This document shows positions 18,651-28,296 of a stretch of 64,000 bases of DNA, piece by piece. The DNA is from Trinickia symbiotica (GTDB lineage Bacteria; Pseudomonadota; Gammaproteobacteria; Burkholderiales; Burkholderiaceae). Each line of letters begins with the position of its first letter. Position 1 is the first letter of the stretch. Below the pieces are notes generated by a model. It had not been told where the DNA came from and did not search any database. It saw only the letters and a program-made list of their open reading frames with translations. The stretch is from contig NZ_PTIR01000026.1 in NCBI RefSeq assembly GCF_002934455.1, forward strand, positions 1 to 64,000, in the 5' to 3' direction. A program made the position numbers and the translations under genes.

Positions 18651-19765
18651 TTGCCGATCCGAACATGCCGAACTCGGTGCCCGATGCCACGGTCGCGCGG
18701 CTTCCGGACGATGCGTCTGTGCGCGAACTCATGCGGCCATTTGCGCCGTTGCTCGACGACGCTGATGTGACGGAGCTCGTCATTAACCAGCCACAGCGTG
18801 TGTTGACGGAGACGCATCGCGGATGGCATAGCTTCGACTACGCAGACCTGGATTATGACCGCCTGATGTCGTTCGCGGTGGCCGTCGCCACACTGACGAA
18901 TCAGGAGATATCGGCACAGCATCCGGTGCTGTCCGCGCTATTGCCCGGCGACGCCCGTATCCAGGTCGTCGTGCCGCCAGTCGTACCACCGCGCACCGTC
19001 TCGATTACGATCCGCCGTCCGTCGGCGCGCGAAAAGACGCTTGACGACTATCGCAACGAGGGGCTCTTTGACGAAACGGTATGGGGCCAGCCCGACGGCC
19101 TCGACGCGGCGTTGCCGGCATTGCGTTCGCACGATCGCCGGCTTGTTGGATATTTGCAGGCACGTGACCGCTGCGGGTTCTTTGAGTTGGCCGTTCGGGA
19201 GCGGCTGAACATCGTAATCGTGGGCAATACCGGTTCAGGCAAAACCAGCTTCATGAAAACCCTTTGCCGGTCCATTCCCATAAGCGAGCGGATCGTGACG
19301 ATTCAGGACGTCCGCGAGCTCTTCCTGCCGCACATCGAGAATTGTGTTCATCTGACGTATAGCAAGGGCGGCCATGGCCAGGCACAAGTGGCGCCGGCCG
19401 ACCTCATCGCGAGCGCCATGCGTATGCGGCCCGACCGGGTGCTGCTAGCCGAGCTGCGCGGCGCGGAAGCTTATGACTTTTTGAAACTGCTCACGACGGG
19501 CCATGCTGGCTCGATTACGAGTTATCACGCCCCGAACGCGACGGTCGCGGTCGAGCGCTTCGCGCTGATGGCAAAGGAGCATCCTGAGGCTGCCGCATAC
19601 GACGATGCAGCGCTCAAGCGCCTGCTCTTTCTGGCCATCGATGTCGTGGCGCACATGGAGGCGCGTTCCATATTCGACGAAGCTGGAGAGCAAGTCGGCA
19701 AGCGCTGGGCGATGACGGAAATCTGGTTCGATCCGGTGCGCAAGCTGCGCACGGCGATCGTGTGA
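18647..19765 (+). CDS. virB11: VirB11 T4SS ATPase
   Basis: This 372-residue hexameric ATPase has Walker A GNTGSGKT at residues 193-200, an Asp box around TIQDVRELF, and the His box region TTGHAGSITSYHA. It powers pilus assembly and DNA transfer at the inner membrane. ATG 18647 overlaps the virB10 stop by four bases. It is the last core virB gene before the coupling protein. Confidence 0.95.
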   Translation: MIADPNMPNSVPDATVARLPDDASVRELMRPFAPLLDDADVTELVINQPQRVLTETHRGWHSFDYADLDYDRLMSFAVAVATLTNQEISAQHPVLSALLPGDARIQVVVPPVVPPRTVSITIRRPSAREKTLDDYRNEGLFDETVWGQPDGLDAALPALRSHDRRLVGYLQARDRCGFFELAVRERLNIVIVGNTGSGKTSFMKTLCRSIPISERIVTIQDVRELFLPHIENCVHLTYSKGGHGQAQVAPADLIASAMRMRPDRVLLAELRGAEAYDFLKLLTTGHAGSITSYHAPNATVAVERFALMAKEHPEAAAYDDAALKRLLFLAIDVVAHMEARSIFDEAGEQVGKRWAMTEIWFDPVRKLRTAIV

Positions 19766-19772
19766 GGTCGCG

Positions 19773-20174
19773 ATGGACACGGATGATCGCTTTCGCATTC
19801 CGCCCGAAGTCGCCAGTCCAGTCGCTCATCACCTGCGAGTAGCGGTGGTTACGGTCCTCGCACTACTGATGGTCGCCGCTGGCGGATTGGCGTCGTTGTG
19901 GCTCGCATCGTTTTTTGTGTACATGACGTTGCAGATCAACCCTCTGCATGGAGGACTTGCGGGTTGGCTTGACGCGCTGCTTGCCTGGCGTGACGGTCTG
20001 ATGCCTCGCGGAGGGAATCGGCTGGCGGGTGCGGCGCTCCTTGGCGTACTGGTCGGCGTGGGCGGTCCCGCAATGGGGCTGTACGCCTTGTGGGAGCGTA
20101 CCGGGCGCCGGCGTCTTTATGGCAGCGCCCGGTTTGCGACCGGAGCCGAAATCCGCGCGGCGGGGTTGCTATGA
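19773..20174 (+). CDS. Coupling protein N-terminal membrane domain, encoded separately
   Basis: This 133-residue protein has two transmembrane helices (about 26-52 and 83-105) and ends in RRLYGSARFATGAEIRAAGLL. In ordinary VirD4/TraG proteins that sequence leads directly into the ATPase domain. Here a TGA follows and overlaps the ATG of the ATPase gene (ATGA, 20171-20174). No homopolymer lies at the junction, and the start/stop overlap looks like a functional coupled pair, so gene fission is favoured over error, though a frameshift cannot be excluded. Confidence 0.72.
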   Translation: MDTDDRFRIPPEVASPVAHHLRVAVVTVLALLMVAAGGLASLWLASFFVYMTLQINPLHGGLAGWLDALLAWRDGLMPRGGNRLAGAALLGVLVGVGGPAMGLYALWERTGRRRLYGSARFATGAEIRAAGLL

Positions 20175-21904
20175 GCGGGCGGATGGATGCGAGCGCGCCC
20201 GCGATCGTCGTCGGCCTATGGCGGGGGCGATACCTGCGCTTCGCCGGACAGCAGTTTGTCTTGCTCGCCGCGCCAGCGCGTTCGGGTAAGGGCGTGGGCA
20301 TTGTCATTCCGAACCTGCTCAGCTACCCCGATTCGGTCGTTGTGCTCGATATCAAGCGCGAAAACTACGTTCTGACGGCGGGGTTCCGTCGCGCGCATGG
20401 GCAAGAAGTGTATCTGTTCGATCCGTTCGCCGAAGATGGCCGCACACATCGATACAACCCACTGTCGGCAATTTCGGACGGGCTCTTCCGCGTGGGCGAC
20501 ATTCTTGCGATCGGCTACGCACTGTATCCGCCCGGCGGGCATGATGACTTTTGGAAAGACCAGGCGCGCAATCTTTTCCTCGGGATAGCGCTGCTGCTGT
20601 GCGAGTGGCGCGACGCCCGAAGAGCAGGTAACGGGACATCGATTCCTGACTATCCCGTCACCATGGGCGAGGTGCTCAGGCAGTCATCGGGAAATGGGAT
20701 GCCAGTCAAGGCTTACCTGCAGCGCGCGCTTGTGCAGCATCGCGAGCTCCTGAGTGGCGCTTGCGTCGATGCACTGAATCGCTTCCTGTCAAACGACGAC
20801 AAGGTGCTGGCGAGCGTTCTGGCGACGTTCAATGCGCCGCTTACGATCTGGGCCAACCCGATTGTCGACGCGGCGACGAGCGCCAATGACTTCGATTTGC
20901 GCGACGTGCGCCGACGGCGTATGTCCATCTATATCGGCATCACACCGGACCACCTGTCCGAGGCGGCGCTGCTCGTGAATCTCATGTTTTCTCAACTGGT
21001 CAATCTGAACACGAAGCAGTTGCCTGATGCGGATCCGACGTTGCACTTGCAGTGCCTGTTGCTGCTCGATGAGATGACGGCGATCGGCAAGATTCAGATC
21101 ATCGCGCGAGCGGTCGCCTACATGGCGGGCTACAACCTGCGGCTGCTTTCGATCGTCCAGTCGATTGCGCAGTTGGAATCCGTCTACGGCCGGGCCGATT
21201 CGCGCACTTTCATCACAAATCACGCAATGCAAATCTTGTACGCGCCGCGCGAGCAGAAGGACGCGAACGACTATTCCGAGATGCTCGGCACGCTTACCGC
21301 CCATTCGCGCAGCATCAGCCGCCCAAGCGGGATGTTCGGTGGCCGCGGCGGCGCGTCTGAAAGCCTGTCGGAGCAGCGTCGGCCTTTGCTGCTGCCGCAG
21401 GAGCTAAAGGAGCTCGGCCGCGATAAGGAGATCATCGTGCTCGAGAATACGAAGCCCATCCTGGCCGACAAGATCTGCTACTGGCGCGATCCGGTATTCG
21501 CCTCGCGCGTGTGCGCGGCGCCGTCTGTACCCACCATGGACCTCGTACGCTTTACAGCGCAAGCCGAGCGACGGCTGCGTGAGTTGCAGCCGGAGGAAGT
21601 CGATACAGAAGGCGCAAGGCTACTTGATGTGCCGGCTGAATACCTCGAAGTCCTGCAGGGCTGGGATCCGCGGAATCTGCCGGCGTCGCTGAACGATCTG
21701 AGCGAGGATGACGTGACCGCTTATGTAGAGCAGCACTTCATGCTCCTCGGTGTTCCTGCAGAGCGCGTCCGGCGGGCGACGCGTCGGCTTTCGGTCGCAG
21801 ATCTTGACGTGGCAGAGCTGACATTCGCCAGTCCTTCCAGAGCGAAACATAGATCAGTGCGTGGCGCGTCGGATGCGGTGTCGGCAGCAGGAGCACGACA
21901 ATGA
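20171..21904 (+). CDS. virD4: VirD4/TraG-family coupling protein, ATPase domain
   Basis: This 577-residue protein is the cytosolic motor that brings the relaxase-DNA complex to the T4SS. It starts at ATG 20171 with almost no membrane segment; GQQFVLLAAPARSGKGVG (residues 27-43) is the TraG-type Walker A, and LLLLDEMTAIGK is Walker B. The N-terminal membrane helices are supplied by the gene just upstream. Its 3' end overlaps the primase start by four bases. The ATPase core appears complete. Confidence 0.92.
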   Translation: MSGRMDASAPAIVVGLWRGRYLRFAGQQFVLLAAPARSGKGVGIVIPNLLSYPDSVVVLDIKRENYVLTAGFRRAHGQEVYLFDPFAEDGRTHRYNPLSAISDGLFRVGDILAIGYALYPPGGHDDFWKDQARNLFLGIALLLCEWRDARRAGNGTSIPDYPVTMGEVLRQSSGNGMPVKAYLQRALVQHRELLSGACVDALNRFLSNDDKVLASVLATFNAPLTIWANPIVDAATSANDFDLRDVRRRRMSIYIGITPDHLSEAALLVNLMFSQLVNLNTKQLPDADPTLHLQCLLLLDEMTAIGKIQIIARAVAYMAGYNLRLLSIVQSIAQLESVYGRADSRTFITNHAMQILYAPREQKDANDYSEMLGTLTAHSRSISRPSGMFGGRGGASESLSEQRRPLLLPQELKELGRDKEIIVLENTKPILADKICYWRDPVFASRVCAAPSVPTMDLVRFTAQAERRLRELQPEEVDTEGARLLDVPAEYLEVLQGWDPRNLPASLNDLSEDDVTAYVEQHFMLLGVPAERVRRATRRLSVADLDVAELTFASPSRAKHRSVRGASDAVSAAGARQ

Positions 21905-23739
21905 GTGCGGCCTACCTCGATGAGACCGCGCGCGTGCGCGCCGCGCTCGCGGTCATTCCCGCGGACGATTACGGTACGTGGGTCGATATGGCGTTTGCAC
22001 TCAAGAACGGCTTGGGCGATGCGGGCTTTGAGATCTGGGACGAATGGAGCCGCACGGCCAGCAACTATAACGAGCGCGCCGCGCGTACCACTTGGCGATC
22101 CGCGAACGAAGCGGGCGGCAAGACGCTTGCGTCGCTGTTCTGGCTTGCCCGGCAGCACGGCTTCGACCTGACGCGCACGCAGTATCCGGACCGGATGGCG
22201 ACAGCGCTTCTGCCAAACGCCGATACCGTGGTGCGCCGCACGCGCGAGGAAGCGCAGCAACGGGCGCGACACGCGGCAGTGGCGCGCGAGGCGCAAGCCG
22301 TCTGGCAATGGGCTCGGCCCGTCGGTCCCGAACACCCGTATCTCATCCGCAAACAGCTCGCCCCCGTCTCGACGTTGCGCGAGCTGGAGGCCCCGGAGTT
22401 GCATGCGTTGCTGGGTTATACACCGACGAGCGAAGAGCTGCCGCTCGCGGGTCGTGTGCTGGTGGTGCCGTTCTGGATCGGCGAAGCGATCTCGACGCTC
22501 GAGCTGATCGACGAGCACGGCCGAAAGTCGTCACTGGCGGGAGGCCTCAAGAAGGGGGGCTACTGGAGCGCCGGCCTGCTACCGACAACTGATCAGCCGA
22601 CCACACCAATTCTGATCGGCGAAGGTATGGCCACGGTTCTGTCCGCGTACCGCGCGACGGAGTGGATGGCGCTCGCGACACTTTCGAGCGGAACACTTCC
22701 ACAGGTGAGCGCCATTCTGCGAGACCGCTATCCCGACGCGGAACTCGTTGTCCTGGGCGACCTCGGCCCTGGGGAAGCTAAGGCGAGACAGGCGGCTCAA
22801 GAATCGCACGCACGTCTGGCGCTGCCTATATTCGCAAGCGATGCCCGGATTGACGACAAGACACCCACTGATTTCAACGACATGGCGGTCCTCTCCGGAT
22901 TTGCATATGTCAGGGAACGCCTGCGTGACATTGCATTTCGCACTATCGACCAAACGCGAACGGGCACCGAGCCAGCGGCGGATGCGGCGGCAGAAGAGCT
23001 CACGACCGGTGCCGAGGCGCACGAACTAAAGGAGCAAGTCATGGGCAATGTGAAAGCAAAGCTGGTGAACGAGGCCGAGGACGCTTCGCGCCGTCGTGCG
23101 CCGAAGCGCGGTGCCTCAAAGCAAGCGGCGGCGCCCGAATCTCCGACCGTCGCGGAGGGATCAGTCACCGCCGAACCTATCGCTGCCACGCCGGCCCATG
23201 AAAGACCAACTGCGCCAACCCGTGCGGCAGTTGGCGAGCCGTTGTTCGCAGTGTCGGATGTGCCTGACGAGGTACGGGCGCAAGCTGAATATCGCTTTGG
23301 TGCACCGTTGCGCGTGGCGGCGCCACGTGAGAACGGAGGGCCGTACCGCGGAGAAGTGTTCAACACGGAGCACTACGTGATCCAGGAGGTCGCGACGCGC
23401 AGCGTCGTCTTTCACCCGAAGGCTCAAATGCAATTCGTCTCCGAGCGGTTGCGTTGGATGGATGAAAACGCACGCCTCAATGGGGCTGAGTTGCAGATCG
23501 GATATGACGGTGATCGTCCTAAAGTCTATCCGTGGGATCGCGCCCGCGAGTTGTTGGAACGCACCGTGGGCTCGCTGAAGAAGTCGGCGCGCGAGCTGAA
23601 CTACAGCCCTAACCTGGAGGTGATGCTCGATCAGTTGCAGGCGAGGTCGTGGGCGCGTGTACGCGAAGCCCGCGCGGCGGCGCTGGAGCAGTCCAAGGAA
23701 AAGGGGGCGTCCCAAGATCCTTCAGGACCCGATAGATGA
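21901..23739 (+). CDS. Conjugative primase-like protein (PriCT-2 and Toprim-like domains)
   Basis: This is a 612-residue protein. Residues about 8-85 match a PriCT-2 (primase C-terminal 2) domain (IPADDYGTWVDMAFALKNG, ASLFWLARQHG). Residues 230-330 look like a Toprim catalytic domain (PILIGEGMATVLSAY then LVVLGD). The second half has a low-complexity linker followed by a domain of unknown function, VFNTEHYVIQEVATRSVVFH. Such proteins prime the transferred strand in the recipient. It lies in the transfer operon between the coupling protein and the LPD7 gene. Confidence 0.83.
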   Translation: MSAAYLDETARVRAALAVIPADDYGTWVDMAFALKNGLGDAGFEIWDEWSRTASNYNERAARTTWRSANEAGGKTLASLFWLARQHGFDLTRTQYPDRMATALLPNADTVVRRTREEAQQRARHAAVAREAQAVWQWARPVGPEHPYLIRKQLAPVSTLRELEAPELHALLGYTPTSEELPLAGRVLVVPFWIGEAISTLELIDEHGRKSSLAGGLKKGGYWSAGLLPTTDQPTTPILIGEGMATVLSAYRATEWMALATLSSGTLPQVSAILRDRYPDAELVVLGDLGPGEAKARQAAQESHARLALPIFASDARIDDKTPTDFNDMAVLSGFAYVRERLRDIAFRTIDQTRTGTEPAADAAAEELTTGAEAHELKEQVMGNVKAKLVNEAEDASRRRAPKRGASKQAAAPESPTVAEGSVTAEPIAATPAHERPTAPTRAAVGEPLFAVSDVPDEVRAQAEYRFGAPLRVAAPRENGGPYRGEVFNTEHYVIQEVATRSVVFHPKAQMQFVSERLRWMDENARLNGAELQIGYDGDRPKVYPWDRARELLERTVGSLKKSARELNYSPNLEVMLDQLQARSWARVREARAAALEQSKEKGASQDPSGPDR

Positions 23740-23785
23740 AGGAAGTATCGCCGGCGATCCGTACCGGTCAGAAAGGAGTCAGACG

Positions 23786-25273
23786 ATGGCTGAGACCTCA
23801 ATTGCTGCCGATCCGGTGATCAACCTGATCGAGCAGGATGTCCCAGGCGGTTCCCCGTTAGCGGGGCTCGCAACCGATGAAAGCCGTGCCGGTCGCTTTG
23901 ACGCGGCCGCGTTGAGCGATGTGGCGGCACGGCGCCGACGCGAGTTCGACTCGGCTCGGGCGCGCCTGCGCGACATGGCTAGTCCGCAAGATGCTCGAAG
24001 ACTCGATCCCGATTCGCGTGCGGTCATGAATGAGCCGCGGGGCCCCACCGACTCGCAGCGTCTGCCGGTGGAGCAGCCGCCGGAGCGTGTCCGCAAGCGG
24101 TACCTGCGCGCGGGCAACCAGTATTTCATGAAAGATGCGCCGTATCAGCTGGCGTTCGAGGACCTTGGGGCGCACCTCGTCACCGAGCACAACCGTCCGG
24201 ACGTGGTCGAATCGATGGTCGATATGGCGGCGGCCAAGTCGTGGCAGCGCATCCGTGTGTCCGGTAACGAGGCATTCCGCAGCGAAGTATGGCTGCGGGC
24301 AACTGTGCTCGGTATCGACGTGAGTGGCTACGAGCCGAAGGCTGCTGATCTCGCACGTCTCGCCGACGCGCGACAAACGCGGCTGAATAACCGCATTGAG
24401 GCTGATGCATCGATGGCGCGGGCGCAAGCTTCTGCGCATGCAGACGGCGGGAGGCCGCCGATGCAGGCGGCGAAAAGCGATGAAGTGGTTTCTGTCGCCG
24501 GGGGCATTTCGCGACCATTCGCTCAACGCGGTGCTGATCAGGTCGTACCGCAACAGGCCGCTAATGACGAGCAGGAAGCACCGCGCAGTTATTCCGGTGA
24601 ATTGCGTGAGCATGGCCGAGCCCCGTATCAGAACAATCCCGCGCGAAGCGACTCGTACTACGTAGTGTTTCGCGATGCGAGGGGCGACGAGCATATCGTT
24701 TGGGGCGTCGATCTCGCGCGCGCCGTGCGGGAGTCACGAGCGCAGCCCGGCCAGGAAGTGACGCTTGAAAATCTCGGCCGAAGGCTCGTGACGGTCAAAG
24801 TGCCGGTCGTCGATGCCCGCGGCGTGATGGTGGGCGAGGAGGAAAAAGATGTGTACCGCAACACCTGGCAGGTGGATGTCATCGACCGCACGCGGTCGTC
24901 GACTCGATCCACGGTGCAGCCCGAGGATGCATCCGGGCGCTCGAGTGCGCCAATCGCATCGCCATCGCAGGACCGCGGGCAGGAACGTCTTCGCTCCACG
25001 GTATCGGACGAAGATAAAGTGCTGCACCTCGCTGTACTGACCGGAGCCATGCGGGAGCAGGGATTCAGTGCGCGGTCGATCTCGCGCGTCCGGCAGCGTG
25101 CAGAAGCAATGCTCGACGCGTTCGGCGAGGGTGGCGTTCAGCTTCCGCGCCCGAGGGTTTTCGATCCAAAGGCCCCGTCTGAGCGTGACCGGCGCACGCG
25201 TTCCACCCCGGAGCGCACGCTTTCACGCGAGATTGAGCGCGCGGCCGCCGAGCCTTCGCTGCCGGCACGATAG
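23786..25273 (+). CDS. LPD7-domain protein of the conjugation module
   Basis: This protein of about 495 residues starts at ATG 23786 after AAAGGAG. Residues about 108-205 match the LPD7 (large polyvalent protein-associated) domain, RYLRAGNQYFMKDAPYQLAF then ESMVDMAAAKSWQRIRVSG, which usually occurs at the C-terminus of relaxases or polyvalent conjugation proteins. The middle has a second conserved-looking stretch, YYVVFRDARGDEHIVWGVDL, and the tail is charged. Here it is a separate gene upstream of a small relaxase, so the two may act as a split relaxase (inference). Confidence 0.82.
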   Translation: MAETSIAADPVINLIEQDVPGGSPLAGLATDESRAGRFDAAALSDVAARRRREFDSARARLRDMASPQDARRLDPDSRAVMNEPRGPTDSQRLPVEQPPERVRKRYLRAGNQYFMKDAPYQLAFEDLGAHLVTEHNRPDVVESMVDMAAAKSWQRIRVSGNEAFRSEVWLRATVLGIDVSGYEPKAADLARLADARQTRLNNRIEADASMARAQASAHADGGRPPMQAAKSDEVVSVAGGISRPFAQRGADQVVPQQAANDEQEAPRSYSGELREHGRAPYQNNPARSDSYYVVFRDARGDEHIVWGVDLARAVRESRAQPGQEVTLENLGRRLVTVKVPVVDARGVMVGEEEKDVYRNTWQVDVIDRTRSSTRSTVQPEDASGRSSAPIASPSQDRGQERLRSTVSDEDKVLHLAVLTGAMREQGFSARSISRVRQRAEAMLDAFGEGGVQLPRPRVFDPKAPSERDRRTRSTPERTLSREIERAAAEPSLPAR

Positions 25274-25287
25274 AAGGGCTTCGGCAA

Positions 25288-25824
25288 ATGCGTATCCGGG
25301 AGCGTCTGTGCGTTGAACTGGTCGGAACGCGTCGGGAATGGGAGGCGTGGTGTATGCACCGCGGCGTGACAGCGGGCGAGGGCGTGCGGCAGTTGATCGC
25401 GGTCGCGCTGGATTCCGGCGGCGTGCATAGCGATCTGGACGTCGAGGCTGCGATGCCACCGGGGACCGTCCAAGACCCACACGCGCGAATCGAAGTCAGG
25501 TTGACGCGCACCGAGCTTCAAGCGGTAGAGCAACGGGCTGCCGCTTCGGGCTTGACCAGTAATCGCTGGATTGCCGCGTTGATCCGTGCTCATCTGACGC
25601 AGGCGCCACAGCTCGGCGAAAACGAGCTGCGCTTGCTGTCAGACTCGAACCAGCACCTGGCGACAATCAACCGCTGGCTCGCGCAACTCGGGCGTAACCG
25701 AGGCGCCGGGCGTCTGGTGCACGATGATCGACCGGACATCGCGGCCGTCCGGCAACAGATCGACGTACATATGCGCGCTGTCGCGGCTGTGATCCGTGCC
25801 AACCTGGATAGATGGAGCCGGTAA
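25288..25824 (+). CDS. MobC/TraJ-like relaxosome accessory protein
   Basis: This 178-residue protein has a central segment IEVRLTRTELQAVEQRAAASGLTSNRWIA (split here around residues 67-95) that looks like a ribbon-helix-helix DNA-binding unit, followed by ENELRLLSDSNQHLATINRWLAQLGRN, typical of MobC/TraJ proteins that bind oriT beside the relaxase. It ends one base before the relaxase start codon, which supports this role. Confidence 0.8.
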   Translation: MRIRERLCVELVGTRREWEAWCMHRGVTAGEGVRQLIAVALDSGGVHSDLDVEAAMPPGTVQDPHARIEVRLTRTELQAVEQRAAASGLTSNRWIAALIRAHLTQAPQLGENELRLLSDSNQHLATINRWLAQLGRNRGAGRLVHDDRPDIAAVRQQIDVHMRAVAAVIRANLDRWSR

Positions 25825-25825
25825 T

Positions 25826-26842
25826 ATGTCCTATCCGAAGACCTACATTGACGCGATGCTTCTGAACTGGGGTGATCGTCTGTTCACGGAGCCGTTCTGG
25901 CATGCCCGGGCACAGCGGCTCTCGCGCTCAGCAATTCGTGATGAGGCAGCGCGGATGCGTGATCGCGTGGCGCGGACGCTACGGCGCTCCCCTGAAGTGA
26001 TGGTAAAAATCACAAACAAGGCGTCGAGTGCCCAAGGCATGGGTGCGGTACGTCGGCACATGCGCTATATCTCGCGCAACGGGCAGGTGGAGCTCGAAGA
26101 TCAGAACGGAGACAGCATCGCAGGCGCGGACGCCGTCCGCGAGCTCGCGCACAGCTGGCAGCTAGGCGGGTGGGGAATACCGGAGACGAGTCATCGCCGC
26201 GAGGTATTCAACATTCTTCTATCTATGCCGCCGGGAACGAATCGGCAGGCAGTGCGGGACGCCGCGCGAGACTTTGCGGCCCTAGAGTTCGGAGATGGAC
26301 GTGCGTATGTCTTCGCTGCCCACGATGACGAAGCCCACCCACATGTACATCTGAGCGTGCAGGTGCGCGGCCCCGACGGACGACGACTCAATCCGCGAAA
26401 GGAAGACATACGGCGCTGGCGCGAGCGATTTGCTGAACAACTCCGTGAGCATGGCGTCGATGCAAATGCGACCCCTAGACTGACGCGCGGCGTCAGCCAG
26501 CGGTACCCGAAGCAAAGTGTCGCGCATATGCTCGCGCGCGGTGAAGCGCCGATGTACTGGCACGCTACAAGCAGCGAAAAGCAGCGGCAGGCAGAATGCA
26601 GAGCTCACGATTGTGCACTTGCCGCGTGGCGCGAAGTGGCGCAAGCAATGGCGGAGTCGCTGCTGACGGCGGACCGAGCCATGGCTATCGACATTACGGA
26701 CTTTGTACGGGCTATGCCGATTCAGAGGGACGGCCCCAGTCCTGAATCACAACCCGAAAAGGCGCTAGCACGCGGAGATCGCGGGATGCCCTCGCGCGCC
26801 GAGCAGCTATGTGGCTTGGCTCCGGACGTCGAGCGGCAATGA
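25826..26842 (+). CDS. MOBP-type relaxase (VirD2-like)
   Basis: This 338-residue relaxase would nick one strand at oriT and stay bound through a tyrosine. The metal-binding histidines lie in AHDDEAHPHVHLSV (H166, H171, H173, H175). The likely catalytic tyrosine is in RHMRYISRNG (Y81), somewhat further from the N-terminus than usual. ATG 25826 directly follows the TAA of the accessory gene. No C-terminal helicase or primase domain is fused; those functions appear to be on the preceding primase and LPD7 genes. It is the only relaxase seen in the window. Confidence 0.9.
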   Translation: MSYPKTYIDAMLLNWGDRLFTEPFWHARAQRLSRSAIRDEAARMRDRVARTLRRSPEVMVKITNKASSAQGMGAVRRHMRYISRNGQVELEDQNGDSIAGADAVRELAHSWQLGGWGIPETSHRREVFNILLSMPPGTNRQAVRDAARDFAALEFGDGRAYVFAAHDDEAHPHVHLSVQVRGPDGRRLNPRKEDIRRWRERFAEQLREHGVDANATPRLTRGVSQRYPKQSVAHMLARGEAPMYWHATSSEKQRQAECRAHDCALAAWREVAQAMAESLLTADRAMAIDITDFVRAMPIQRDGPSPESQPEKALARGDRGMPSRAEQLCGLAPDVERQ

Positions 26843-26946
26843 AGGGAAAGCGGGCGTAGGCTATACGCGACCGAATCGGCCGCCGAGACTATCGTTGATG
26901 AAGGAACGTGCTGGTTCGACGCAGTAGACCCGCGCGCGGTGAGAGT

Positions 26947-27375
26947 CTAGCGATCAGCAAGCCAAGCGGGCACGCTTTTGTACGTTGCGAAGAGCAGGAA
27001 AACGAAGGCGATGGCCAGCAGTGGTACGCCGTAGAGCGCCACTGGGAAAAACAGCACAAGCTGGAGTGATGTCCCACCGACGCCGTATGTAACGTTCGTG
27101 CCTCGAACGTTTTCGTGTATCAGGTTCGCCACTGTCCCAATGCCTAGAGTGACGAGAATAAGTCCTCCATAGGCCGGTACGTGGTGGAGTGGCGCGGTCA
27201 CCCACGCGTAGTATCCCCACCAAAGAAAATTGATCGCGACGGCCGCGAGCCAGAACCCTCGTACCGTGAGAATGTTGCGACCAAACCGCTGCCGACAGTG
27301 GCGATCAAATTGCCGGATGCCTCTGGCGATAGCAAGCAGGATACCTACGGTGATGGCTACCTTCAGTAGCACCAT
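26947..27375 (-). CDS. Small four-helix membrane protein of unknown function
   Basis: This 142-residue inner-membrane protein has about four hydrophobic segments (residues 1-16, 37-57, 63-82 and 104-135). ATG 27375 is preferred over 27423 because GGAGAG lies upstream and the family-like start MVLLKVAITVGILL begins directly with a helix. No recognised domain. It is convergent with the relaxase gene and probably transcribed as an accessory gene of the element. Confidence 0.7.
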   Translation of the reverse strand: MVLLKVAITVGILLAIARGIRQFDRHCRQRFGRNILTVRGFWLAAVAINFLWWGYYAWVTAPLHHVPAYGGLILVTLGIGTVANLIHENVRGTNVTYGVGGTSLQLVLFFPVALYGVPLLAIAFVFLLFATYKSVPAWLADR

Positions 27376-27586
27376 CTTTTTCTCTCCTTCGATGTGTATT
27401 ACGGTTCTATGCCATTTGCCCAAAAAGCGTCAACTTTCGGCGCGATGCCTTCGCTATCTCTTAATCAAGATAGACGTCCGTTAGACGAACGCAAGGAGCA
27501 GTCGCCGTGGCGATTCATATTCTCATCTCAGGACCGCACAGGCAGTGCAAAAGTTCGTCGCCGATGCACGGACCAAGTGGACGCCG

Positions 27587-28087
27587 TTACCAGGAGCGCA
27601 CGTGCTGCTGAATAAGCGCGACGTCGATGGACAATGCGCCTATGCTGAGAAGCTCCGTTAGGTTCCGTTGCAAGGCCTGTTCGTATAGGTTCACAAACAG
27701 TGAACACCAGTTCGCATGATCGTTCGCGGGCGGGCAGACTATCCTTGCGTCGGCGACGCGTGGCTCATCAACGCACCCGGCCGTGGATAGGATCGGAATA
27801 TCGATCCGTGCTACAACGTTGTGTCTTTCCGGACGTAGACGCGGCTGATCATCCCGCCGCAGGAACAATATGGTCCCAACCAATGCGACGTCTTCCTCCA
27901 GATGCTCGGTGTGGCGGGACTGAGCTGCAGCAAGGCCATAGGCGGTCAACATTTTCCTGCTGCGGCGATCAATCCACTGTTCCGCCTGTTGCAGATGCTC
28001 GTTGAGCATCCGCAGCCGGCGGTAGTCCTGTTCGCTCATGTCAGTGGAGGGGCCGGGCGGCGGCCATTTGTCCGGCATCTCTTGCAT
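27587..28087 (-). CDS. Hypothetical protein of the element
   Basis: This 166-residue protein starts at ATG 28087 with GGGGAG upstream. The N-terminal half (MSEQDYRRLRMLNEHLQQAEQ) is helical; the second half contains two cysteines (AGCVDE, VCPPAN) and a helix-rich tail. I do not recognise a family. It is divergent from the Xre gene at 28297, and the palindrome at 28219 lies between them. Confidence 0.62.
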   Translation of the reverse strand: MQEMPDKWPPPGPSTDMSEQDYRRLRMLNEHLQQAEQWIDRRSRKMLTAYGLAAAQSRHTEHLEEDVALVGTILFLRRDDQPRLRPERHNVVARIDIPILSTAGCVDEPRVADARIVCPPANDHANWCSLFVNLYEQALQRNLTELLSIGALSIDVALIQQHVRSW

Positions 28088-28218
28088 TGAGTGCTCCCCG
28101 GTCTATTGAGGAAACCCCTGTTGAACGAGGTGTTGGGGGGCGATGCCGATTATCCACAGGGCAGTGCTCCGACCGGTGTCCCCGCTGAGATCCCCATGGA
28201 TTTCCGGCGCATCGGAGT

Positions 28219-28239
28219 ATACTACGATAGTCGTAGTAT
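28219..28239. promoter_or_regulatory. Perfect palindrome, candidate Xre operator
   Basis: The sequence ATACTACGA-TAG-TCGTAGTAT is a perfect inverted repeat with nine-base arms and a three-base spacer. It lies about 58 bases before the ATG of the Xre-family gene, in the divergent intergenic region. A further TCGTAG half occurs near 28265. This fits an autoregulatory operator. Confidence 0.7.
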
Positions 28240-28296
28240 CTAAGCGAGCGCTTTGCAACGATATTCGTAGTTCTGTTTGTAACGGGCTACCAGTGA

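Noticed and set aside
26843-26946. Possible oriT just after the relaxase gene
   Set aside because: No nic-like sequence or inverted repeat was found there.
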